Shown: positions 1 to 5,290 of the stretch, piece by piece
Numbering within the stretch: the stretch's first letter is position 1
Layout: the number at the start of each line of letters is the position of its first letter
DNA from: Rhodothermota bacterium
GTDB taxonomy: Bacteria > Hydrogenedentota > Hydrogenedentia > Hydrogenedentales > GCA-2746185
Length of the DNA: 6,078 nucleotides
NCBI GenBank assembly: GCA_009885415.1
Contig: VFKU01000350.1
Span: forward strand, 1-6,078
Direction of reading: 5' to 3'
Position numbers and translations under genes: made by a program
Notes under the pieces: model-generated
Database searches by the model: none
What the model was told of the DNA's origin: nothing
What the model saw: only the letters and a program-made list of their open reading frames with translations

Positions 1-267
1 CAGGGCCGCGTCAGCCCGACCAAGCGGCTCTCGCCGGAGTACTTCGAGTTGATGTGCAACGTCGACTCCGCAAAAGCGCTCTGGCTTCAGACCGGCCTCG
101 CCCTCGCCACGCCCGGCGCGCCCTCCGCCGCCATCCGCGATCCGCTCGTGCGCGCCTTCGATTACCTCGCCCGCGCACGGAAAACCAATGCCGCCGCGCC
201 GGAGATAGATATCGTCGCGGGGCTCTTGCGGGAAGCCGCCGAAGAATACGCCCGCCGCGCACAATAA
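1..267 (+). CDS. C-terminal end of an unidentified protein (5' truncated by window)
   Basis: An open frame runs from base 1 to a TAA at 265-267 and gives 88 residues; the start lies outside the window. G or C dominates third codon positions as in metH and metF, which supports real coding. The visible part begins QGRVSPTKRLSPEYFELM and is alanine/arginine-rich and probably helical: leucine/alanine-rich stretches around residues 22-36 and 46-57, then a final charged helix ending EEYARRAQ. I see no catalytic motif, membrane segment or metal site, and I do not recognise the family. In-frame TTG (49) and ATG (52) codons exist, but the frame stays open with the same codon bias up to base 1, so the gene most likely starts further upstream. 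It converges on metH, with 121 bp between the stop codons filled mostly by an inverted repeat. I am fairly sure it is coding and have no assignment for function. Confidence 0.7.
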   Translation, partial: QGRVSPTKRLSPEYFELMCNVDSAKALWLQTGLALATPGAPSAAIRDPLVRAFDYLARARKTNAAAPEIDIVAGLLREAAEEYARRAQ

Positions 268-278
268 GTGCGCCGCTC

Positions 279-379
279 CGTAGCGCCGGCTTCCAGCCGG
301 CATTGGCGAGACAGCCGCGAATTGCATCCGGGCGCGAGACACATAGCTCATTTTATGCCGGCTGGAAGCCGGCGCTACG
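279..379. repeat. Perfect 25-bp inverted repeat, REP/BIME-like, in a convergent intergenic gap
   Basis: The arms at 279-303 and 355-379 are exact reverse complements over 25 bp, separated by a 51-bp spacer with no gene. Each arm is itself a hairpin: GCCGGCT (285-291), TCC loop, AGCCGGC (295-301), and the mirror image in the right arm. A palindromic unit present as two head-to-head copies is the layout of REP/BIME-type dispersed repeats. Neither flank has a run of T, so it is not a textbook intrinsic terminator. It does sit between two convergent stop codons (267 and 389) and could end transcription from both sides or block read-through. From general knowledge, this GCCGGCTTCCAGCCGGC theme recurs in many GC-rich environmental genomes; copy number here cannot be seen from one window. 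No transposase is nearby. Confidence 0.85.
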
Positions 380-388
380 AGTGCCCCT

Positions 389-3300
389 CTACATGTACCG
401 TGCGTCGGGGTGAAACGACACGATCGCCGCGGTGCATCCCGTCGGGAAAAATTCGCCGGACTCCGTCACACGCGCGCCGATAAATTTCTCGGCCGTGAGC
501 AAACGGTGGATGTCGATGTTCTGTGCAATGCCGGTGATCGCCGGATAACCGGGCGACCAGCGCGTGCCGCGATCGGTGCCGCCGAAGCCCAGCCGCGCCC
601 GAAGTTGTTGATGCACGTATTCCGCCATGTCCTCGGCAATGCGGTCCGACAGACCCTGCAAGAACAGGCCCGCCTCCGAATCGCCCTCCGCCTTGAACTT
701 CGCGAGCTGCTCGTCCACGCGCGGGCCGGCCGACGAAATCTGGAATCCCACCGCATCCAGCGCACCGGATCCCTTCAGCCGGAAATATTGCGCTCCGCAA
801 ATCACATCGTCCCGGCTGGCGCCGATCACGACATCGAAGGTGAAACGCGCCAGCTCGGACTTACGATCCGCCGGATCAAGCACCACCACGGCGTCGCCCT
901 CCGAGTAACACGGAAAGCAGGCCATTACGCCCTGCGGTTCGAGCCAACCCTGCGCATCGGCCCGCGCGGTCCACTCCAAGAACAGCCGCTCCAATTCCTC
1001 ATTCGACGTGCCCTGTTTGACCTGTTTCGACGCAGCACCGAACTTCCAGTTGAGCGAAAACAGATTGCGCTTGTCGATGTGCGGCCGAAATTTAAGTAGA
1101 GGCACGGAAATTAGCTCCGGCGCGAACCACGGTTTCTCCGAAAGCACGTGCTTCTCGAAGGACACCACCCGCCGCGGCAAGGTCTTTCGCAACTCATCGT
1201 CCTCCCGCGCACGTCGCACGGCGCGCTCGTAGCGCGCGCGCAGCCGCTCGACGTTGCGATTCAGGATCGGCCCGGTGTCCCCCACGCTCTTCAGCTCGTT
1301 CATCACGTTCACGCCGTCCATCGCCGTCGGGCAATAGAAGACGTTCTTGCGCATGTGCGCCACGTCCTCGTCGCCCGCGAGCGCGACGTAGGCCGCGTGC
1401 CGATCGCTCACCGGCGCGCCGCCAATCAGCACGTAGGTGTCCTCGAGGCCCTGCTCCTTCATCATCTTCGACACCGTGATCATGTGGTTCGAGGTCTGCA
1501 CCAGCAGCGCCGACATGCCGATCGCGTCCGCCTTGTACTCCTTGGCCTTGTCGATGTACTGCTGCAAGGGCGTCATCACGCCCAAATCGATCACCCGGTA
1601 CCCGTAGTTCTCGAAGAGAGTCTTCGCAAGGTCCTTCCCGATCGAGTGCACGTCCTGATACACCGTCCCAATCACGATCGTGCCTTTGTACTGAATTTTG
1701 TCGTGCAGACTCACGCCCGAGCGCACGCGCATGTACTCCTCGAGGAAACCCATCACCTGCTTCATCACGTCCGCCGACTTCAGCAGGTGCGGCAGCGACA
1801 CCTCGCCGCGGCCGAAGCCGTCGCCCAAGCGCTTCATCGCGCCCATCAAGTAGTGGTTGATGAACTCCAGCGGCTCGTGCGTCTTGATCGCCTCGGCCGC
1901 CTGCAACACGATGCGGTCCGCATACTGATACGTGTGCCCCGCGATCTCGACCGATCCCGCCGTCCGCTCCTTGAACCCGTCGAACACCTTCTCGCAGATC
2001 GCCTCTTCGACCGCGAGGTCGCCGTAGCTGCTGCGCCGTTCGCCCGTGCCGCCCTTCTTGCGCTCGGCGATCTGTTCGAGTTCCTCGAAGGCCTCCATGT
2101 CGCGCTTGAGAATTGCGCGCAACGCGAGATCGTAGTCGTGTTTGTCGAGATCTTCCACAAACACATAATGGTTCGGGTTCACGATCGCCGCATCGAGCCC
2201 GCGCTTGCGGCCCTCATCGAGCCACACCGACGTGAGCACCTTGCGCATGTAGGGCTTGTTCGCCAGGCCGTTCGTAAGGTTGCCGACGCCGCAGGAAGTC
2301 ATCAGGCGCGGGTGAATCGCCTTGATCAACGGAATCGCTTCAAGCGATTCCAAGGCGAAGTTCATGCTGGGGTCCGACTCCGACCCCAGCGGAAATACGT
2401 TCATATCAATCAAAATCCGCTCGGGCCCGACGCCGAAGCGTCCCGCCGTCGCGACAATCTCTTTCGCGAGCGATGCCTTGTCCTCGCGGGTCGCCGCGGG
2501 GCCCTTCGGCCCGGCGCAGAGGGCGACATACAACGGATTATGGAACCCGGTCGCGCGGATCACCGCCTCGATTTTCGTGACGCCCGGCTCCACATCCTCC
2601 AGCGACATCGAATTAATGATCGGCCGGCCGGGATAGACGCTGGCCGCCTCTTGCAACGCATCCACCGCGAACGAGTCAATGCACATCGCGCCGGGGAAGT
2701 CCGCCGTCTGCTCGTGGATGACCTCCTTGAGCACGGTCGTCGTGTCGACGAGGTTCGAGTCCATGCACACGTCGATCAGGCGCACGCCGAGCGCGCCCAT
2801 CTCCTCCTCGACGACCTCCTCGAGCGCAGCGTGATCGATGCCGCCCTCGCGCTCGACCGCGTCGCGCACCTTCTTGGACCCGCGTACGTTCAGCCGCTCG
2901 CCGATCATAATCAGCGTCCGGCTGCTATCGAGCTCGATCGCGTTCTGCGGACCCGAGACCCACGTGCCCGAGTGCGGCGCGCGCGGCTTCGGAGTCACCC
3001 CACGCACCGCCGCGCTGATCGCGCGGATGTGGTCCGGTCCGGTGCCGCAGCACCCGCCGACAATGTTCACGCCGTATTCCTCGACGAAACGCTTCAGGTG
3101 TTCGGCCATCGCCGCCGGCTGGAATTTGTAGACCGTCTTCCCGGCCTCGGACACGGGCAGACCCGCGTTTGGAATCACGCTGATCGGAAGCGGCGAATAG
3201 CGCGACAGCGTCTCGACCGTCTTCGTCATGAGGTCGGGTCCGATGCTGCAGTTGATGCCGAAAGTATCCACCCCGATCCCCGCAACCGTCACCAGCGCCG

Positions 3301-4012
3301 CGTGGATGTCGGTATTGAAAATCTGCATCTTGCTGAATTGATCCACCGTCACCTGCGCCATGATCGGCAGGCGCACGCCTTTCTCCGCCATCGCCCGCTG
3401 CGCGCCGTGCACCGCCGCCTTCACTTCAAGGATGTCCTGCTGCGTCTCGAAAAGCACCACGTCCGCGCCGCCGTCGATCTGGCCCAGCACCTGGCGGTAG
3501 AAATTGTCCGACACCGCCTCAAACGTCGACACGCGCAGGTCCGCCTTCGTCTTCGAGAGCACGCGGTTGCTCGGTCCGATGCTGCCGATGATGAACAAGG
3601 GCCGCCCGTCGTAGTCCGGCGCCGCCCGATAGCGCGCGCGCGCCTTTGCGGCGATTCGGCACGCCGACACGTTCATCCAATACGCGATGTCCTGGTAACT
3701 CGCGCGCCGTAGTTCGAGCTCCTCCGGAAGCGCGCTAAACTTCGCGAGGTCGATCTTTGTGAAATCGTATTCCGAAAGACGAAACGGCGACGCGCCGAAG
3801 GTGTTCGTCTCCACCGCGTTCGCGCCGCTCTGGTAATACCGCAGATGGATGTCCTCGATCGCCTCCGGCCGCGAAAAACACAGCAGGTCACCGAGCATCT
3901 TATAGTCCGCGCCGCCGTAATCCGCGTCGTGCAAATCCAGCGTCTGCGTCTGCGTGCCCATCCCGCCATCAAGCACGATCACCCGCTCTTTCAACATCTC
4001 AAGAAACGTCAC
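389..4012 (-). CDS. metH: Cobalamin-dependent methionine synthase (5-methyltetrahydrofolate-homocysteine methyltransferase)
   Basis: Transfers the methyl group of 5-methyl-THF through cob(I)alamin to homocysteine, giving methionine and THF in the cytoplasm. The 1207 residues hold all modules in order. The homocysteine domain (about 1-340) has VLDGGMGT at 13-20 and zinc-ligand cysteines C255 (GINC) and C321/C322 (GGCCGTGP). The pterin domain (about 360-645) starts MIGERLNVRGS. The cap is about 655-765. The B12 domain (about 772-905) has D787-V-H789-S-I-G792, with H789 the expected cobalt ligand, and IGGAP at 863-867. The reactivation domain (about 945-1207) has RWSPGYP at 1151-1157 and VTES at 1182-1185. 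Start is GTG at 4012-4010 with GGAGG five bases upstream; the ATG at codon 6 is a poorer choice. E. coli MetH has 1227 residues; this protein stops right after HPDARYM, about 30 residues earlier than E. coli does past that motif. The position of E. coli Ser810 is Thr840. It is divergent to metF, which makes its methyl donor. Identity is essentially certain. Confidence 0.98.
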   Translation of the reverse strand: MTFLEMLKERVIVLDGGMGTQTQTLDLHDADYGGADYKMLGDLLCFSRPEAIEDIHLRYYQSGANAVETNTFGASPFRLSEYDFTKIDLAKFSALPEELELRRASYQDIAYWMNVSACRIAAKARARYRAAPDYDGRPLFIIGSIGPSNRVLSKTKADLRVSTFEAVSDNFYRQVLGQIDGGADVVLFETQQDILEVKAAVHGAQRAMAEKGVRLPIMAQVTVDQFSKMQIFNTDIHAALVTVAGIGVDTFGINCSIGPDLMTKTVETLSRYSPLPISVIPNAGLPVSEAGKTVYKFQPAAMAEHLKRFVEEYGVNIVGGCCGTGPDHIRAISAAVRGVTPKPRAPHSGTWVSGPQNAIELDSSRTLIMIGERLNVRGSKKVRDAVEREGGIDHAALEEVVEEEMGALGVRLIDVCMDSNLVDTTTVLKEVIHEQTADFPGAMCIDSFAVDALQEAASVYPGRPIINSMSLEDVEPGVTKIEAVIRATGFHNPLYVALCAGPKGPAATREDKASLAKEIVATAGRFGVGPERILIDMNVFPLGSESDPSMNFALESLEAIPLIKAIHPRLMTSCGVGNLTNGLANKPYMRKVLTSVWLDEGRKRGLDAAIVNPNHYVFVEDLDKHDYDLALRAILKRDMEAFEELEQIAERKKGGTGERRSSYGDLAVEEAICEKVFDGFKERTAGSVEIAGHTYQYADRIVLQAAEAIKTHEPLEFINHYLMGAMKRLGDGFGRGEVSLPHLLKSADVMKQVMGFLEEYMRVRSGVSLHDKIQYKGTIVIGTVYQDVHSIGKDLAKTLFENYGYRVIDLGVMTPLQQYIDKAKEYKADAIGMSALLVQTSNHMITVSKMMKEQGLEDTYVLIGGAPVSDRHAAYVALAGDEDVAHMRKNVFYCPTAMDGVNVMNELKSVGDTGPILNRNVERLRARYERAVRRAREDDELRKTLPRRVVSFEKHVLSEKPWFAPELISVPLLKFRPHIDKRNLFSLNWKFGAASKQVKQGTSNEELERLFLEWTARADAQGWLEPQGVMACFPCYSEGDAVVVLDPADRKSELARFTFDVVIGASRDDVICGAQYFRLKGSGALDAVGFQISSAGPRVDEQLAKFKAEGDSEAGLFLQGLSDRIAEDMAEYVHQQLRARLGFGGTDRGTRWSPGYPAITGIAQNIDIHRLLTAEKFIGARVTESGEFFPTGCTAAIVSFHPDARYM
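2331..2390 (-). other. Two tandem perfect hairpins inside the metH coding sequence
   Basis: GGAATCGCTT (2331-2340) and AAGCGATTCC (2342-2351) are exact reverse complements around one central base. Only 14 bases further, GCTGGGGTC (2366-2374) and GACCCCAGC (2382-2390) form a 9-bp perfect stem with a 7-base loop. Both lie in the pterin-domain part of metH, roughly codons 541-561, so codon choice constrains them. They could fold in the metH mRNA. Chance is a real alternative, and I infer no function. Confidence 0.4.
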
Positions 4013-4017
4013 AACCG

Positions 4018-4022
4018 CCTCC
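4018..4022 (-). promoter_or_regulatory. Shine-Dalgarno of metH, decides the GTG start
   Basis: CCTCC on the plus strand reads GGAGG on the metH strand and ends five bases before the GTG at 4012-4010. This spacing is close to ideal for GTG and too long (20 bases) for the in-frame ATG at codon 6, so the GTG is preferred. Confidence 0.8.
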
Positions 4023-4032
4023 GCGCCACGTC

Positions 4033-4071
4033 AAAAAAAGGACTGCGTATGGTACGAACTCGCAGCACTCC
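4033..4071 (-). terminator. Intrinsic-terminator-like hairpin in the metH leader (candidate attenuator)
   Basis: On the metH-sense strand the order is GGA (4071-4069), a GTG bulge, CTGCG (4065-4061), a 13-base loop, CGCAG (4047-4043), TCC (4042-4040), then seven T (4039-4033). CTGCG pairs with CGCAG and GGA with TCC, giving eight base pairs with a 3-base bulge, directly abutting the T-run. That is intrinsic-terminator architecture, though the stem is short and the 13-base loop is large. It lies 21 bases before the metH start and before its Shine-Dalgarno, so transcripts starting upstream would have to pass it. Termination here, and any regulation of it, is inference. The hairpin could also simply block stray transcription coming from the metF side. 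Confidence 0.45.
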
Positions 4072-4110
4072 GGATAAAGCCCGCTGTCCCGTCGTGCCAC
4101 TCCGAATACA
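4066..4110. repeat. 13-bp near-identical direct repeat, 32-bp periodicity
   Basis: CACTCCGGATAAA (4066-4078) and CACTCCGAATACA (4098-4110) match at 11 of 13 positions. Their starts are 32 bp apart, close to three helical turns, so both copies would face the same side of the DNA. This could be a pair of operator half-sites in the metH/metF control region. The first copy overlaps the 5' arm of the terminator-like hairpin, so an RNA role is equally possible. I do not recognise it as a known methionine-regulator site (it is not a MetJ box). Confidence 0.35.
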
Positions 4111-4122
4111 CCTTTCCCAGTT

Positions 4123-4138
4123 TCGTGCTCGTGCTCGT
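4123..4138. repeat. Short tandem repeat TCGTGC x2.7
   Basis: TCGTGC occurs at 4123-4128 and 4129-4134, followed by the partial unit TCGT at 4135-4138. On the metH-sense strand this reads as two overlapping copies of CGAGCAC (4137-4131 and 4131-4125). Each can pair with GTGCTGCG (4068-4061), the 5' side of the terminator-like hairpin, with one bulged G. Any role as an anti-terminator arm is inference. Confidence 0.5.
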
Positions 4139-4176
4139 AATCGGCCCTTGACCTTAACCATCAGCTTACGAACACT

Positions 4177-4236
4177 CCCCGCCTCCCAGAAAAGTCCCCC
4201 CGGCGCCCTCCCCCGTTCCCAGGAACTCCCCGCCCC
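4177..4236 (-). other. G-tract cluster, predicted G-quadruplex region
   Basis: On the metH-sense strand, eight runs of three or more G lie in 60 bases: 4236-4233, 4231-4228, 4220-4218, 4214-4210, 4208-4206, 4201-4196, 4187-4185 and 4180-4177. The first six are joined by loops of 1, 7, 3, 1 and 4 bases, which meets the usual G3+N1-7 rule; the next loop is 8. The plus strand is the matching C-tract strand. If the metH transcript starts upstream of here, the structure would be in its 5' leader; otherwise it acts only at the DNA level. GC-rich background explains some G-runs, but the rest of the window shows no comparable cluster. Confidence 0.55.
4215..4226. promoter_or_regulatory. 12-bp inverted repeat, possible operator
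   Basis: GTTCC (4215-4219) and GGAAC (4222-4226) are exact reverse complements around a CA centre. It lies in the divergent metH/metF gap inside the G-tract cluster. The size suits a small dimeric regulator, but the match is short and could be chance. Confidence 0.2.
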
Positions 4237-4264
4237 GCCATCGGGACATTCCCTCGGACGAGAC

Positions 4265-4293
4265 TTGCCCATCATGCCGCAACAAGCTAATCT
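4265..4293 (+). promoter_or_regulatory. Weak sigma-70-like promoter candidate for metF
   Basis: TTGCCC (4265-4270, 4 of 6 matches to TTGACA) and TAATCT (4288-4293, 3 of 6 matches to TATAAT) are 17 bp apart. Transcription would begin near 4300, leaving a leader of about 34 bases before the metF ATG. A perfect TTGACA at 4295-4300 exists but has no -10 partner before the gene. The -10 match is poor, so this is only the best of weak candidates. Confidence 0.2.
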
Positions 4294-4333
4294 ATTGACA
4301 GTGAGACGCTTAGGCCGGAGTCCGTCCCTGTCC

Positions 4334-5209
4334 ATGACCTTCGATCGAATCTACCGCGACAACGATTTCGTCCTCTCTTTCGAACTCTTCCCGCCCAAGA
4401 CGGACGACGGCATGATCGCCCTCGAGGACAACCTCCGCGCGTTGTTTAAGTTCAAGCCCAACTTCGTCACCTGCACCTACGGCGCCGGCGGCTCGACCCG
4501 CGACAAGACGCTCGACACCCTCGCGCGCGCGCAGAAGATCGGCAAAGGGCCGGTCGCCTCACACCTGACCTGCGTGGATGCGACCGTGGACGACCTGCGC
4601 GCGTACCTGCACCGCGCGACGGCGCAAGGCATCCAAAATATAGTAGCAATCCGCGGCGACGCGCCCAAAGGCCAAACCAGTTTCCAGGCGACCGAAGGCG
4701 GCCTGCGCTACGGCAGCGATCTCGTCGCGCTCATCTCGCGCGAGTTTCCCAAGCTAGGCATCGCCGTCGGCGGATACCCCGAGACCCACCCCGAGGCGCC
4801 GGACGCCGACACCGACCTCGCCAATCTCAAACGCAAAGTCGATTGCGGCGCCGACGTCGTCATCACGCAACTCTTCTTCAACAACGCCGACTTCTTCCGC
4901 TTCCGCGACCGCTGCGCCGCCGCCGGCATCGGCGTGCCGATCGTCCCCGGAATCATCCCCGCCACGTCCTTCGAACAAATCAACCGCATGACCAGCCTCT
5001 GCGGCGCGAAGCTCCCGCCCAGATTCCGCGCCGACCTAGAAAAGGCCGCACCCGATCCCGAAGCCCAATACAAAGTCGGCGTAGCCCACGCGATCGCCCA
5101 ATGCAAAGACCTAAAAGCCAACGGCGTCCCCGGCATCCACTTCTACGTCCTCAACAAGTCCCGCGCCACCAGCGAAGTCCTCCACGCACTGCACGTGCCG
5201 GAGAACTAG
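4334..5209 (+). CDS. metF: 5,10-methylenetetrahydrofolate reductase
   Basis: Reduces 5,10-methylene-THF to 5-methyl-THF using FAD and NAD(P)H in the cytoplasm, supplying the methyl donor for MetH next door. The 291-residue protein matches the bacterial family length (E. coli 296) and is a single TIM-barrel. Visible family blocks are FELFPPKT at 16-23 with E17 (counterpart of E. coli Glu28), TYGAGGSTRD at 48-57, HLTCVDAT at 77-84, AIRGDAPKG at 105-113 with D109 (E. coli Asp120), YPETHPEA at 148-155, NLKRKVDCGAD at 164-174, TQLFF at 178-182 with Q179 (E. coli Gln183), and GIHFYVLNKS near 267-276. Only the catalytic barrel is present; there is no eukaryote-type regulatory domain. The ATG at 4334 fits the family N-terminus, but the nearest GGAG (4317-4320) is 13 bases away. 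In-frame GTG (4301) and ATG (4274) lack a ribosome site and add non-homologous residues. It stops at TAG 5207-5209 just before the second inverted-repeat element. Confidence 0.97.
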   Translation: MTFDRIYRDNDFVLSFELFPPKTDDGMIALEDNLRALFKFKPNFVTCTYGAGGSTRDKTLDTLARAQKIGKGPVASHLTCVDATVDDLRAYLHRATAQGIQNIVAIRGDAPKGQTSFQATEGGLRYGSDLVALISREFPKLGIAVGGYPETHPEAPDADTDLANLKRKVDCGADVVITQLFFNNADFFRFRDRCAAAGIGVPIVPGIIPATSFEQINRMTSLCGAKLPPRFRADLEKAAPDPEAQYKVGVAHAIAQCKDLKANGVPGIHFYVLNKSRATSEVLHALHVPEN

Positions 5210-5220
5210 ACACCGATCAG

Positions 5221-5289
5221 GGAGGGTCGAGCTCCCGCTCGACCGCGTGTACGCCAGTGACCCAAGGTCGCGCGGGAGAGCGACCCTCC
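5221..5289. repeat. Imperfect 24-bp inverted repeat in a convergent gap, second repeat family
   Basis: The arms at 5221-5244 and 5266-5289 are reverse complements at 21 of 24 positions, with a 21-bp spacer. Each arm also folds on itself: GGTCGAGC (5225-5232) with GCTCGACC (5237-5244) around TCCC, and GGTCGC (5266-5271) with GCGACC (5280-5285). The core GGAGGGTCG is unrelated to the repeat at 279-379, so this is a different family. It fills the 81-bp gap between the metF stop (5209) and the methyltransferase stop (5291). A bidirectional terminator role is plausible but there is no T-run. Copy number elsewhere is unknown. Confidence 0.75.
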
Positions 5290-5290
5290 G

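Larger units (their letters stand above)
4013..4333. other. Divergent metH/metF intergenic region (321 bp), no gene seen
   Basis: No convincing gene lies here. A minus-strand open frame covers nearly the whole stretch (4009-4335, 108 codons), but it is arginine/glycine-rich, overlaps both flanking start codons and looks like a composition artefact. The region holds the metH Shine-Dalgarno, the terminator-like hairpin, the 13-bp direct repeat, the TCGTGC repeat, the G-tract cluster and a weak metF promoter candidate. I looked for cobalamin, SAM, SAH and THF riboswitch cores on both strands and found only partial resemblances. No convincing metH promoter was found. Confidence 0.7.

Noticed and set aside
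54..413. Open frame containing AGFQPALARQ and AGWKPALR
   Set aside because: These peptides are simply the two arms of the 279-379 inverted repeat translated, not a gene.
1148..3712. 854-codon open frame on the plus strand, antisense to metH
   Set aside because: It mirrors metH codon positions and is rich in Arg, His, Val and Leu with no domain pattern. Long antisense frames are expected opposite high-GC3 genes, and metH is certain.
4057..4076. SAH-riboswitch-like string CCGGAGTGCTGCGAG on the minus strand
   Set aside because: It resembles the GGAGCGCTGC block of that class, but the AGGCTCG block and the pseudoknot partner GCGCTC/GCACTC are missing downstream.
4081..4125. Cobalamin-riboswitch-like core on the minus strand (GGGAAAGGTGTATTC)
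   Set aside because: GGGAA and GGTG are present, but the following conserved AA-TCC and CCCGC blocks do not align and the expected multi-stem layout was not found by eye. An Infernal search would settle it.
4295..4300. Perfect TTGACA as a -35 box for metF
   Set aside because: The sequence 17 bp downstream (GAGTCC) is not a -10 element, and transcription would start about at the metF ATG.
3845..4333. Upstream in-frame extension of metF to 3845
   Set aside because: The extra 163 codons run antisense through the start of metH and the intergenic gap, have no family similarity, and add a tail absent from MetF proteins.
4009..4335. 108-codon minus-strand frame covering the metH/metF gap
   Set aside because: It is Arg/Gly-rich, has no obvious ribosome site, and overlaps both flanking starts. 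The G-tract composition explains the lack of stops.
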